A stretch of 64,000 bases of DNA. Source: Bradyrhizobium zhengyangense (GTDB lineage Bacteria > Pseudomonadota > Alphaproteobacteria > Rhizobiales > Xanthobacteraceae). A program made the translations under genes and the position numbers. Within the stretch, counting starts at the first letter, position 1; each line of letters begins with the position of its first letter. The DNA is taken from NCBI RefSeq assembly GCF_022012435.1, contig NZ_JAKLUA010000001.1, positions 806,001 to 870,000 on the forward strand. Direction: 5' to 3'. The notes below the pieces were generated by a model. That model saw nothing but the letters and a program-made list of their open reading frames with translations. It was not told the DNA's origin and searched no databases. This document shows, piece after piece, positions 9,885-18,002 of this stretch.

Positions 9885-10100
9885 CTATTTCTGCACCGTG
9901 ACCTGTGCGCCTGACGAGGACGGGGCTGTCTCCCAGGGAGCCGCAAGGATAACGCGGATCGGATGGGCCGGACCGGCATGGTCGGCCGCGCTCGTGGCCG
10001 GCTTTGCAGGCTGATCCTGCGGACCCTCGGCCGCCGCCACCGCGATGGGCGCCAGAATGAAACTTGCCGCGATCGCCATGGCCCGCAAATCAAACATCAT
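9885..10100 (-). CDS. Small secreted protein
   Basis: A 71-residue protein with a clear signal peptide: MMFDLRAMAIAASFILAPIAVAAAEG, with probable cleavage after AAA. The mature part (about 46 residues) is rich in Pro, Ala and polar residues and ends QVTVQK. No family recognised. GGAG lies about ten bases before the first ATG, and a second ATG follows directly. The stop lies only two bases from the repeat at 9761-9882. Confidence 0.6.
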   Translation of the reverse strand: MMFDLRAMAIAASFILAPIAVAAAEGPQDQPAKPATSAADHAGPAHPIRVILAAPWETAPSSSGAQVTVQK

Positions 10101-10214
10101 TGTATTCGTTCTCCATTGACACAGAGAACGGCCGGCGGCCCAAAAGGTTCAGCGGAGGAATTAGCTTGCCTTGCCGGGCGTCCTTTTGCACTCTTCCAGC
10201 AAGGAGGCCAACAC

Positions 10215-10490
10215 ATGCAGATCAAAACAATCGCCTGCGCTCTCGGAACGGCCCTGGTGTTGCTTGGCACGTCCGCTGCCGAGGCACGTCCGCGGAAGGC
10301 CGTCGTCGTGCGCGCGCCCCAGGAGCGGCTCATCGTGACGGCACCCGTGCTCAGGCCGACGCCGTGGGACTACAACGTCGTGCCACGCTATCGCTATCGG
10401 CCCGAAGACGACCGCGTCGATCCCTATGGCCCGCCGTTCGTGCCGTCTTATATTCGCTATGAGGGATGGCGCTGGCCGTATTGGTGGTAG
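10215..10490 (+). CDS. Small secreted Tyr/Pro/Arg-rich protein
   Basis: A 91-residue protein. The start is set by AAGGAGG at 10201-10207. Residues 1-24 are a signal peptide ending TSAAEA. The mature protein carries many Tyr, Pro and Arg residues (NVVPRYRYRPEDD, then GWRWPYWW at the C-terminus), an aromatic composition common in small rhizobial envelope proteins of unknown function. It is transcribed divergently from the small secreted protein at 9885-10100. Confidence 0.75.
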   Translation: MQIKTIACALGTALVLLGTSAAEARPRKAVVVRAPQERLIVTAPVLRPTPWDYNVVPRYRYRPEDDRVDPYGPPFVPSYIRYEGWRWPYWW

Positions 10491-10527
10491 GCCGCCGCGC
10501 GAACAGTCTCGCCTTGTTTGTGACCGA

Positions 10528-10572
10528 GAGAGATCGTGGGCACGGCGCTTTGCGCTTTTGCCCACTCTACGG
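10528..10572. repeat. Partial copy of the GTGGGCAC intergenic repeat
   Basis: AGAGATCGTGGGCACGGCGC followed by TTTTGCCCACTCTACGG matches the right half of the elements at 9761-9882 and 44380-44478. No left half is visible, so this is a truncated copy between convergent genes. Confidence 0.65.
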
Positions 10573-10598
10573 CAGTTCACCCAGACCTCCGCCCTCCC

Positions 10599-11423
10599 TT
10601 AAGCCGCGTGTGGCTGCCGGCCGGCACCTTGCGCTGCATTGATCTCCTTCAGGCACGCATCGCTCTGGTGAATGGCGAGAATGTTGATGCCGAGCGTCAT
10701 CAACCGGTAGCCGTTGTCATCAAGCCATTGCTCGAGCTGGCGCAGATCCGTCTTGATCTTCTCGATCAGCAGGATCGGGCGATGCGCCCTGACCGTCTCG
10801 CGCGCCCCGGTGAGCGCCTCCATCTCCATGCCCTCGATGTCGATCTTGATGAAATCGACGCGCGGCAGATTGAGCTCGTCCAGCGTCATCTTGCGCACGA
10901 GCACCGTGTTGTTGGTGTAGTCAATCTCTTGGCCGATGAATTCGTTGCTGGGGCGCGGGCGCAGCTCCAGGCTGCCGAAGCTCGACGGAGTAAAGTAGTT
11001 CGGGTTCGGCACCTGCATCGTGCCCGGCTCCGACGACACGGCCGCGTGCACGGCGAGCGCATTGAAGCAGTTGTTGATGGCGATGTTGCCGGCCAGCGCA
11101 TAGTAGATCCGCTCCTGCGCCTCGACCGCGATCACCGAGCCCCAGCCGGTCATGGCCGACGCCCATTCGATCGTGTGCACGCCGATATTGGCGCCGCAAT
11201 CGATGGCGATGATGCCGTCGCCATGGTGCTTGCGCCGCAAGGCCAGCAATTCCAGCGCGATCTTGACCTCGCCGGGATCGAAAGCCGCCGCTTCCAGGAT
11301 CTGATAGCCGACACCGTAGCCGCGGTCAGGGCCGACCATGCGATAGTCGAAGCGGTTGACGATCATGGTGCCATGGTTGGACGAGGCCATGACAAAGGCC
11401 AGCTTTTGCCCCGCGATCGGCAT
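10599..11423 (-). CDS. FkbM family methyltransferase
   Basis: A 274-residue SAM-dependent methyltransferase of the FkbM type, which methylates hydroxyl groups of sugars, polyketides or lipids. The SAM-binding motif is IIAIDCGANIGVHTIEWA (about residues 71-88), with VIAVEAQERIYYAL as the second strand and acidic residue. VDFIKIDIEGMEMEALTGA (about 190-210) is the typical FkbM motif, followed by PILLIEK. Length fits the family. No glycan operon surrounds it, so the substrate is unknown. Confidence 0.88.
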   Translation of the reverse strand: MPIAGQKLAFVMASSNHGTMIVNRFDYRMVGPDRGYGVGYQILEAAAFDPGEVKIALELLALRRKHHGDGIIAIDCGANIGVHTIEWASAMTGWGSVIAVEAQERIYYALAGNIAINNCFNALAVHAAVSSEPGTMQVPNPNYFTPSSFGSLELRPRPSNEFIGQEIDYTNNTVLVRKMTLDELNLPRVDFIKIDIEGMEMEALTGARETVRAHRPILLIEKIKTDLRQLEQWLDDNGYRLMTLGINILAIHQSDACLKEINAAQGAGRQPHAA

Positions 11424-11791
11424 TGCAGAATCTCCTCGAGATTAAAGTGGATGCCGTTATCGCAAGGGGCGCTTATGCGAGGCTTGCTCCCGGTAACGGT
11501 TGCGGGGGTAGCGCGTAACCTCAACGAGCAGCAGAATTGCGCAGCGCAATAAGCCTGTACCGGACATCCTCTTCGGATAATCGCGCAACCGTGAAGACCA
11601 ATTCGAACGGCGTTATGAACCGATCATCCCCGTCACACGCCAAAGATGCAGGTGGACATATTGCTTCTCCGGGGCGTTTTGCCCCGCGGATTGCAGAAGC
11701 AACATTACAAGCATGGTAGCCCTGCAGCGGGCGTCCATCCGAGCTGGCGAATAATTTGCAGTCAAAGTCATTTGCTCATGGAGGGACCGCC
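11424..11791. other. Gene-free stretch with a small hairpin
   Basis: No convincing coding frame. CGGGGC (11670-11675) and GCCCCG (11681-11686) form a short hairpin around TTTT, but there is no T-run after either arm, so I do not call it a terminator. Confidence 0.4.
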
Positions 11792-12244
11792 ATGCGTGCG
11801 AAAATACTTGCTGCTTCTGCAATTCTCATTGTTTGTGCACCCGGCACCGGGGCCTATGCGGGGAAACTTCCTCCCCCTGCGGAAATCGCCGAAATGACCG
11901 GATTGCTTGTCCAAGCGGGCAAGGCGTCGACAAGGGCGATGCAGAACTTCTGGAAGCTGGAGACCAGCCCGGTGGTTCGGCCGATCGAGCACCCCTACAT
12001 CTATGAGAGGATAATCCCGACGCCGGCTCCAAGGCTGCAGGATGAATGGCCATCCCACCTCTTTGACGCCGACAGACCTCCCCAAATGCCCAATCGGCTG
12101 ATGCCGATCGAGAATTCTGGATTGTCCAGCCCAGACGACCAAACCAGCAACTGGAAAGGAACCGCGGGTGCGCTGGGCAGTGGCGCCCTTACGATCGGCG
12201 GGACGACCTGCATGGGTTTGGGCTACTGTGCGGGACGGCGCTAA
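11792..12244 (+). CDS. Secreted hypothetical protein
   Basis: A 150-residue protein. The start is placed at the ATG after GGAGGG (11780-11785). Residues 1-23 form a signal peptide (ILAASAILIVCAPGTGAYA). The mature protein has a short helix near residues 30-55, a Pro-rich middle (PTPAPRLQDEWPSHLF), and a Gly-rich C-terminus (GTAGALGSGALTIGGTTC...GYC) with two cysteines that could form a disulfide. I do not recognise a family. It is followed 59 bases later by a membrane protein gene on the same strand. Confidence 0.65.
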   Translation: MRAKILAASAILIVCAPGTGAYAGKLPPPAEIAEMTGLLVQAGKASTRAMQNFWKLETSPVVRPIEHPYIYERIIPTPAPRLQDEWPSHLFDADRPPQMPNRLMPIENSGLSSPDDQTSNWKGTAGALGSGALTIGGTTCMGLGYCAGRR

Positions 12245-12303
12245 GCACAAGGTCGGCGATCGAACGTATCTCATGACGATCTCTTGCTGCCGGAGATGTT
12301 GAA

Positions 12304-12960
12304 ATGGCGGATTGGGGCGGCTGGGGCCTGGTCTCCGTCATCGCTGCAGCCATCGCCGCGCTATGCACAGCGAGCCGCCTGAGAAAGCGGCACGCCCGCG
12401 AACTCTATTTGATCTGGTACATCAACTCGCTTTTCTTCCTGCTTTTCCTTGCCTTGGAAATCGTTGCAGCCCCAAACCACGATCGTCTCACAAAGGTTTG
12501 CAGCGACTACGAGAGCATATGCACCTCGATTTACGGCTATCTCACCGGCACCAGGGAGGAGCTCCTTCTCATCGGCGCAATCGTGGGCGTCTGTGTGGGC
12601 CCCCAACTGCTGACCTACCTGCTTGCCGGCATATTCGGCGCCGCCATTGCACCAAAATACGTCTGGCATATCGAGCAGTTCGTGGTCTGGAGCCTGATCA
12701 AGTTCATTGCAGCCCTGGCCGGCATTCAAAGCGCAACGCCGTTTGCGAAGCTGCTGACCCACCAGCCGGTCACAACTGCCGAGTTTTTTTACGGCCTCTT
12801 TTCCATCGCGATTGCATTTGGCTGGGCGGGTCTTCATTTCGACCTGCATGCGCTGCGCGAAGCGGTCACTCGCCAGCTCGTCGGGGCAAAGCCGAACTGG
12901 CCTGTTCGGCAAGCCGTCAGAATTCACGCCTACTTTACGCGCAACGCCCGCGAACAGTAG
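12304..12960 (+). CDS. Integral membrane protein of unknown function
   Basis: A 218-residue protein with about five hydrophobic segments (roughly residues 7-23, 35-54, 85-107, 122-142 and 155-175). Between segments 2 and 3 lies a loop with two cysteines (KVCSDYESICTS) that could form a disulfide. The C-terminal 40 residues are basic and probably cytoplasmic. No family recognised. It could be in an operon with the secreted protein upstream. Confidence 0.65.
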   Translation: MADWGGWGLVSVIAAAIAALCTASRLRKRHARELYLIWYINSLFFLLFLALEIVAAPNHDRLTKVCSDYESICTSIYGYLTGTREELLLIGAIVGVCVGPQLLTYLLAGIFGAAIAPKYVWHIEQFVVWSLIKFIAALAGIQSATPFAKLLTHQPVTTAEFFYGLFSIAIAFGWAGLHFDLHALREAVTRQLVGAKPNWPVRQAVRIHAYFTRNAREQ

Positions 12961-13030
12961 CCTTGAACAGTAGCCTTGCCTTCGTAGCCCAAATCGCCGA
13001 AGGCTGCCGCCCCGCCAACAGGATCATCTC

Positions 13031-13867
13031 ATGACCAACGTCCTCCGCATCTCCGCCTTCTCCGACGGCATCAGGGGCGGCAATCCCGCCGGGGTCTGGA
13101 TCGGCGATGCCCTGCCCGATGCCGCTGAGATGCAGGCGATCGCGACTGAGGTCGGCTTCTCCGAGACCGCCTTTGTCGCGCCCGAAGGCGAAGCCTGGCG
13201 TGTCCGCTATTTCTCGCCAACGATGGAGGTGCCGTTCTGCGGCCATGCCACCATCGCGCTCGGCGCCGCGCTCGCACATCGCTTTGGCGAGCGGACTTTC
13301 GAGCTGCATCTGAACGATGCCGTCATCTCCGTGTCTGGCCGGCGCGACGGCAGCACCATCGCGGCCGCATTGCAGTCGCCGTCGACGCGCAGCGCACCGC
13401 TCGATGCCTCGCTGCGGGACGAATTGCTGAGCCTGTTCGGCTATGCCAGCAGCGATCTCGACCCAAAACTTCCGCCGGCGAAGATTCACGGCGGGGCCGA
13501 TCATGTCCTGCTGGCCCTGCGATCGCGCGAGGCGCTGGCGCGCATGGCCTATGATTTCGAACGCGGCCGCGCGCTGATGGCGCGCGAAGGCCTCATCACC
13601 ATCGCGCTGGTGAGCGTGGAGACGCCGCGCCTGTTCCATGTGCGCAATGCCTTTGCCGCCGGCGGCGTCGTCGAGGATCCCGCCACCGGCGCGGCCGCCG
13701 CCGCGTTCGCCGGCCATCTGCGCGACATCGGCTGGCCGCATGGCGGCGCCATCGACATCGTCCAGGGCGAAGACATGGGCGCACGCTCGCTGATCCGCGC
13801 CGAGATCGGTCCGGCCAAAGGCAGCTCGATCCGGGTATCAGGCACGGCGCGGTTCATGGAGTCCTGA
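13031..13867 (+). CDS. PhzF family isomerase
   Basis: A 278-residue protein with the two-domain diaminopimelate-epimerase-like fold of the PhzF family. Diagnostic segments are GGNPAGVW near the N-terminus, the catalytic acid E45 in GFSETAFV, FSPTMEVPFCGHATIALG (about 61-79), and VEDPATGAAAAAFAG in the second half. Phenazine PhzF isomerises a dihydro-hydroxyanthranilate intermediate, but most members are housekeeping proteins with unknown substrates. No other phenazine gene is present, so a role in phenazine synthesis is unlikely. Confidence 0.9.
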   Translation: MTNVLRISAFSDGIRGGNPAGVWIGDALPDAAEMQAIATEVGFSETAFVAPEGEAWRVRYFSPTMEVPFCGHATIALGAALAHRFGERTFELHLNDAVISVSGRRDGSTIAAALQSPSTRSAPLDASLRDELLSLFGYASSDLDPKLPPAKIHGGADHVLLALRSREALARMAYDFERGRALMAREGLITIALVSVETPRLFHVRNAFAAGGVVEDPATGAAAAAFAGHLRDIGWPHGGAIDIVQGEDMGARSLIRAEIGPAKGSSIRVSGTARFMES

Positions 13868-14045
13868 GCAGCAATTTGTAGCCCGGATGGAGCAGCACCA
13901 TCGCACTGGCCCACCCTGCCATCATGCGCCTGTTTTGCCCGACGGGTCAAGGATTATTCGGGATCGCCGAAATCCGAAAAGCGCAGGCATTTCTACTGTG
14001 CATGGGGTTGTTTTCGCGAAGATCGATCTGCATCGATCACCGCCG

Positions 14046-14405
14046 TCAATTGCCTCTCAAGCTCAGGATATACTCCGACAATGCATCGGCCTGATCGGGG
14101 GCGATCACGAGGTTCGGCATGTCGTGGTGGCTAGTCCGCCAGAACACCTTGAGCGAGAGCGCGGTGGTGCCCTTGCGGTCGGCGACGGCCTGGAAGCTCG
14201 GGGCCAGGTCGAAGAACCCGGCCATGTCAGGCTCGACGGCATGACATGATTGACACCAGGCCTGCGCGAGGCGATGTCCTTCAGCGACCTTGCGCGGGGA
14301 AAGCCCGGATGCGCCGGCCGCGGTGTGGACGACGCCCAGGAGAAACAGCACCGACAACGCGATCAGGACGGCAAGGCCGACATAAATTCGAACGCTGCGC
14401 GACAT
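14046..14405 (-). CDS. Membrane-anchored c-type cytochrome
   Basis: A 119-residue protein. The start at 14405 is chosen because it begins a typical anchor (residues 6-28) without a cytoplasmic extension. The heme site is C51-QSC-H55 and the distal ligand is probably M96 in HHDMPN. It should sit on the periplasmic side of the inner membrane and carry electrons. A perfect FixK2-type box lies about 64 bases upstream, which suggests expression under low oxygen. It is divergent from a small membrane protein that shares the same box. Confidence 0.88.
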   Translation of the reverse strand: MSRSVRIYVGLAVLIALSVLFLLGVVHTAAGASGLSPRKVAEGHRLAQAWCQSCHAVEPDMAGFFDLAPSFQAVADRKGTTALSLKVFWRTSHHDMPNLVIAPDQADALSEYILSLRGN

Positions 14406-14468
14406 TGCTCCGACCTCGCCTTCGCTGCGGTGACTTGATAAGCCTAAGTCGGCGCGCGCGGCGGCCAA

Positions 14469-14482
14469 TTGATCTGCGTCAA
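14469..14482. promoter_or_regulatory. FixK2/FNR-type box in a divergent promoter
   Basis: TTGATCTGCGTCAA fits TTGA-N6-TCAA perfectly. Its centre lies about 70 bases from the cytochrome c start (minus strand) and about 66 bases from the start at 14542 (plus strand). This leaves room for a class II arrangement (box near -41) in both directions. Confidence 0.75.
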
Positions 14483-14541
14483 GGGGCGGCTGCAATGCGC
14501 ATAGGAAGAGATGGCAGCGCAATCTTGCGGGAAAGACCAGC

Positions 14542-14715
14542 ATGAACGGCAATCGCTATTACGGCGTCCGCGTCGAGGGCGCGAAATACGGTGTAGGCTT
14601 CGGCTCGGCGCTCGCCATCGCGATCTCCTACACCAACAATCACTCGATCCTGTGGGCGATCATCCACGGGATCCTGGGCTGGCTCTACGTGATCTTCGTC
14701 GCGTTGTTTCGCTGA
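14542..14715 (+). CDS. Small membrane protein divergent from cytochrome c
   Basis: A 57-residue protein, begins [17 protein letters not shown] and ends VIFVALFR. Two hydrophobic segments (about 18-29 and 37-56) make it a likely inner-membrane protein. Its start lies 59 bases from a perfect FixK2-type box shared with the divergent cytochrome c gene, suggesting micro-oxic control. The PhnA/YjdM gene follows 44 bases later. No family recognised. Codon use and the downstream spacing support it as real. Confidence 0.65.
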   Translation: MNGNRYYGVRVEGAKYGVGFGSALAIAISYTNNHSILWAIIHGILGWLYVIFVALFR

Positions 14716-14759
14716 CGGCCCGCCACCTTCCACTCCCAAGCTCCGAGACCGAGACCATC

Positions 14760-15110
14760 ATGACCGACGCCACCCAATGCCCGCACTGCCGCTCCGAACA
14801 CGCCTATCAGGATCGCGACCTCTGGATCTGCCCGGAGTGCGGCCATGAGTGGAGCGCGGTCGCCGGCGCGACCTTGGATGCGCCTGTCGAGGCCGGCGTG
14901 CGCGATGCGCACGGCAATGTTCTGGCCGATGGCGACAGCGTCATCGTGATGAAGGACCTCAAGGTCAAGGGCTCGTCCTCGGTCGTCAAGGGCGGCACCA
15001 AGGTCCGCAACATCCGTCTCCAGGACGCCACGGACGGGCACAACATCGCCTGCAAGATCGACGGCATCGGCGCCATGAACCTGAAGTCGGAGTTCGTGAA
15101 GAAGGCCTGA
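14760..15110 (+). CDS. yjdM: PhnA/YjdM zinc-ribbon protein
   Basis: A 116-residue protein of the PhnA/YjdM family. The N-terminal zinc ribbon is C8-PHC and later CPEC ([21 protein letters not shown] spacing), followed by GHEWS. The C-terminal domain contains [17 protein letters not shown] and VRNIRL, typical of the family. The name comes from an old link to alkylphosphonate use, which is not supported for most members; the real role is unsettled. No phosphonate genes are nearby. Confidence 0.9.
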   Translation: MTDATQCPHCRSEHAYQDRDLWICPECGHEWSAVAGATLDAPVEAGVRDAHGNVLADGDSVIVMKDLKVKGSSSVVKGGTKVRNIRLQDATDGHNIACKIDGIGAMNLKSEFVKKA

Positions 15111-15200
15111 GGCGGCGCTCGCATGCAGGCGGGCCGCGGGTGCCGTTCTCGGCCGGCGGATTTGGTGCTATGCTCCGCGCGGCTGGCGGAGGAGCGCATC

Positions 15201-15470
15201 ATGAAGATCTTTCCACGAATCCTGCTGACGTTTGCGACACCGGTGCTGCTGCTTGGCGCGGTCACCGCGGCGAACGCCGACGGCCTCTGCGGTCCCGGTT
15301 GCCACACCAGCATTTTCGGCGCTTGCGTCGTCGATGGCTGGGAATCCGGCGCGCGGGTCTGGAATGAATGTCCGGTCACGACGCGCCCCCGCCCGCCCTG
15401 CGGCGGACCGGACTATGTCTGGAACCCGCGCAAGAAGGCCTGCTCTCCAAGGGTGAAGGACTGGCTCTGA
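15201..15470 (+). CDS. Small secreted protein with six cysteines
   Basis: An 89-residue protein preceded by GGAGGAGC. Residues 1-26 form a signal peptide (LLTFATPVLLLGAVTAANA). The mature part has six cysteines (LCGPGCH, GACVV, NECP, PPCGG, KACS), enough for three disulfides. The segment PPCGGPDYVWNPRKKACSP resembles short chitin-binding-like or von Willebrand-like Cys repeats, but I cannot assign a family. Another Cys-rich secreted protein follows 99 bases later. Confidence 0.7.
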   Translation: MKIFPRILLTFATPVLLLGAVTAANADGLCGPGCHTSIFGACVVDGWESGARVWNECPVTTRPRPPCGGPDYVWNPRKKACSPRVKDWL

Positions 15471-15492
15471 CGCGCGGCGTCGCGCGCGCAGC

Positions 15493-15512
15493 CTTGTGAG
15501 GCGCTTCACAAG
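15493..15512. promoter_or_regulatory. Inverted repeat upstream of a secreted protein gene
   Basis: CTTGTGA (15493-15499) and TCACAAG (15506-15512) are exact inverted repeats 6 bases apart, 58 bases before the start at 15570. The size and place fit a dimeric repressor or activator site. No regulator gene is adjacent. Confidence 0.4.
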
Positions 15513-15569
15513 CGCGGAACCTTCCCTGTGGTAACTTGCCGCGTACTTTACAATCATAGGGAGGCCGTC

Positions 15570-15854
15570 ATGCAATTCCGTCAGTTCGTCCTGGCCGCGT
15601 CGCTCGTCGTCGCACCCATCGCATTCATCGGCAGCACACCGGTGAACGCGGCGCAGACCTGTCGCTGCACCGACATTCTCTTCCCGAGCGGCTCCTGCTC
15701 CCGCTATGGCAACTGCACCACGCTTGAAATGGTCGTCCCCGGCGGCTCCCCCAAACCGATCAGCAGCCTGAAGGCCTGTCCGGCGAAGAAGCAGCTCCTC
15801 GTCTGTGATTTCAACAGCTGCACCGTCACCTGCAGCCCCCCGAAGAGCGGTTAG
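15570..15854 (+). CDS. Small secreted protein with eight cysteines
   Basis: A 94-residue protein with AGGGAGG just before the ATG. The signal peptide ends near residue 28 (STPVNAA). The mature part has eight cysteines (TCRC, GSC, GNC, KAC, LVC, NSC, VTC) in about 66 residues, implying an oxidised, disulfide-stabilised periplasmic or secreted protein. No family recognised. It is convergent with the EamA transporter, with only 12 bases between the stops. Confidence 0.7.
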   Translation: MQFRQFVLAASLVVAPIAFIGSTPVNAAQTCRCTDILFPSGSCSRYGNCTTLEMVVPGGSPKPISSLKACPAKKQLLVCDFNSCTVTCSPPKSG

Positions 15855-15866
15855 TCGCCGCCCGCG

Positions 15867-16787
15867 CTACCTCTGCCTCTGCGCGAGGTAGAATCCGCAC
15901 AGCACAATCACGAGACCTGCGGCCTGCAGCATCGTCGGCGGCTCGCCGAGCAGCAGCCATCCCGTGAGCAGCGTGAGCGCCGGCACACAGGCCGGAAACA
16001 CGGCCGCGCGGGCGACGCCGAGGCGCTGGACCGAGACGGCAAAGAGATAAAGCGCCGCAGGGCCCGCAAGCACGCCCTGCGCCAGCGCCTGGATCGCGTT
16101 CTCGGTGAGGCCGATCGCGGCAATATGGGCAGGACCGACCGTCGCGATGTAGATCGGCAGCAGCAGCAACGACAGCACGTTGATGACGAGCGCGGCCGAC
16201 ACCGCCGAAACGCGCCAGTGCCGCAGCAGCGCCCCGAAGCCGGCGAACATCAAACCGGTCAGCACGAAGATCAGATCGCCCTGCACGCCGTCGATGCCGA
16301 TATGGCCGATCGATTCCGCGCCGATCACGCCGAGGCCGCCAACGATGACGATCGCACCTGTCAGGCGTGAGACGGAGATCCGTTCTTTGAGGAACAGCGC
16401 AGCCAGCAACAGGCCGCCGAGGGTCGCGCAGGACGGCTGGATCACGCTGCCATGGCCGAGCGGCACGAACAGGAACCCGGTGTAGGAGATCAGCGACATC
16501 ACGGGGCCGCCGAGCACCATCAGCGCAAGTCCCCTGCCCCAGCCGATGCCGCAGAGGTCCGAGATGCCTGCGCGCAAGACCAGCGGCAGGAAGGCGATGC
16601 CGGACCAGACGTAGCGATGCACCAGGAGATCGACCGGCGTGAATCCGACCTTCAGACCATGCCGCGTGCCGGCAAAGCCGAGCGCCCAGAACAGCGCGGC
16701 CGACAGCCCGCAGACAACGCCAAGCAGCGCCGGCGTCCGATCGTTCGTCTGAGTGAGAGCGTCAGCGCCGCTCGTCCGCTGATCCAT
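15867..16787 (-). CDS. EamA/DMT family transporter
   Basis: A 306-residue inner-membrane protein with about ten hydrophobic helices in two EamA repeats, the drug/metabolite transporter pattern. Features include ALFWALGFAGTRHGLKVGFTP in helix 1, a polar loop after helix 5, and ALTLLTGWLLLGEPPTMLQAAG near the C-terminus, a typical second-repeat motif. Members export amino acids, nucleosides or other metabolites. The substrate cannot be read from this sequence. There is no adjacent regulator. Confidence 0.9.
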   Translation of the reverse strand: MDQRTSGADALTQTNDRTPALLGVVCGLSAALFWALGFAGTRHGLKVGFTPVDLLVHRYVWSGIAFLPLVLRAGISDLCGIGWGRGLALMVLGGPVMSLISYTGFLFVPLGHGSVIQPSCATLGGLLLAALFLKERISVSRLTGAIVIVGGLGVIGAESIGHIGIDGVQGDLIFVLTGLMFAGFGALLRHWRVSAVSAALVINVLSLLLLPIYIATVGPAHIAAIGLTENAIQALAQGVLAGPAALYLFAVSVQRLGVARAAVFPACVPALTLLTGWLLLGEPPTMLQAAGLVIVLCGFYLAQRQR

Positions 16788-16858
16788 GGGGCAGCCTTAT
16801 GTCAGTGCGCGCATCGGCTCAACCCACGCGACTGCAGGGCTGGCACGCGATGGCCCGA

Positions 16859-17278
16859 TCATCGCGGCTCCTCGCCAAACACCATGCGCCATCCCTTGCG
16901 CGTGTCCATGTATTCCCGCACCTCGCGGATGCGGTCGCCGGCCAGGGTGAACACAAAACAATATTCGTTCTCGTACGGCTTGCCGTCTGCAAGCGTCGCG
17001 CGCATCCGCTCCTCCACGATCACGACATCGCCATCGGCGTACACGCCGCGAAAGGCGATATCGATTGCGGAGAACATCCTGTGCATCTCCCCCGCAATGA
17101 AGCGCGCGATCTGCCTGGCGCCGACCATGTGGTCGGTGTGGTCGAGCGCAACCGCCGTGGCATTGCCTTTCGGCGCGATCCACTCGGCATCCTCGGTGAA
17201 CAGCGCCACAATGCGATCCGCATCGCGTGAAGAAAAGGTTTTCCAGGCGTTGAGAACGATGTCCTTCGGGCTGGTCAC
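16859..17278 (-). CDS. NTF2-like (SnoaL-fold) protein
   Basis: A 139-residue protein of the NTF2-like superfamily: an initial helix (VLNAWKTFSSRDADRIVALF), TEDAEWIAPKGNA, then strands ending EYCFVFTLAGDRIREVREYMD, the family's signature last strand. Such folds bind small ligands or act as isomerases and hydrolases. The start appears to be GTG, preceded by GGAAG. It lies between the EamA gene and the divergent Ada-type gene and no pathway is suggested by these neighbours. Confidence 0.8.
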   Translation of the reverse strand: MTSPKDIVLNAWKTFSSRDADRIVALFTEDAEWIAPKGNATAVALDHTDHMVGARQIARFIAGEMHRMFSAIDIAFRGVYADGDVVIVEERMRATLADGKPYENEYCFVFTLAGDRIREVREYMDTRKGWRMVFGEEPR

Positions 17279-17390
17279 GATGCGCTTCCTCGCTTGTGTT
17301 GGCGTGAGGGGCGCGTTCTAGGCCGGGACCTGGGCCGCGGCTCGCCACAATCGGACTCGGTCATCCCGCGGCGCTTTCGTCTGTGCCGGC

Positions 17391-18002
17391 ATGCGTTATC
17401 ATGCGCTCATGCTGAGTTTCGAGACCTGCAACGCCGCGCGGCTGCGCCGCGATCCCAAATATGACGGCTGTTTCTTCACCGCGGTGAAGACAACGGGAAT
17501 CTATTGCCGTCCGGTCTGTCCGGCCAAGCACCCGCTGACGCGCAACGTCGCATATTATCCGACAGCGGCGGCGGCCGAGGCTGCCGGCTACCGCCCCTGC
17601 CTGCGCTGCCGCCCCGAGACCGCGCCGTTCTGCCCGGCCTGGAACGGCACCCGCGCGACGGTCGCGCGCGCGGTCAAGCTCATCAATGAGGGGGCGCTCG
17701 ACGAGGATAACGTGGTGACGCTCGCGACACGGCTCGGCATCTCATCGCGCCATCTCGCACGGCTGTTCGAGCGCCATATCGGCGCAACACCGCAGCAGCT
17801 TGCCAAAACGCTCCGCGTCCAGCGCGCCAAGCGCCTGCTCGACAGCGGCGATCACACCATGACGGACATTGCGTTTCAGTCGGGCTTCGGTAGCCTGCGC
17901 CGCTTCAACGCCGCTTTCGCCGAGCTCTATGGCCGTTCGCCGTCGAGCCTGCGCGCAACGCGCAAGCGGAGCGTGGAGCCGTTCAGAAGAAGCCGGGGCT
18001 GA
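17391..18002 (+). CDS. AdaA-like methylphosphotriester repair protein / AraC regulator
   Basis: A 203-residue protein with an Ada metal-binding domain (residues 1-80) and an AraC-type helix-turn-helix (about 95-190). The zinc/methyl-acceptor cysteines are C39, C43, C70 and C73, matching C38, C42, C69 and C72 of E. coli Ada. C39 would take methyl from DNA phosphotriesters and switch the protein into an activator of alkylation repair. The guanine-methyltransferase domain of full Ada and an AlkA domain are both absent, as in Bacillus AdaA. A second ATG at 17409 is possible. Its 3' end overlaps the convergent small gene by 20 bases. Confidence 0.88.
   Translation: MRYHALMLSFETCNAARLRRDPKYDGCFFTAVKTTGIYCRPVCPAKHPLTRNVAYYPTAAAAEAAGYRPCLRCRPETAPFCPAWNGTRATVARAVKLINEGALDEDNVVTLATRLGISSRHLARLFERHIGATPQQLAKTLRVQRAKRLLDSGDHTMTDIAFQSGFGSLRRFNAAFAELYGRSPSSLRATRKRSVEPFRRSRG

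Noticed and set aside
11670..11686. Hairpin CGGGGC...GCCCCG as a terminator
   Set aside because: No T-run follows on either strand and there is no gene ending directly before it.
13878..13920. Start of a TAGCCCGGATGGAGC-type repeat
   Set aside because: Only about 15 bases resemble that element; the rest does not, so it is not listed.
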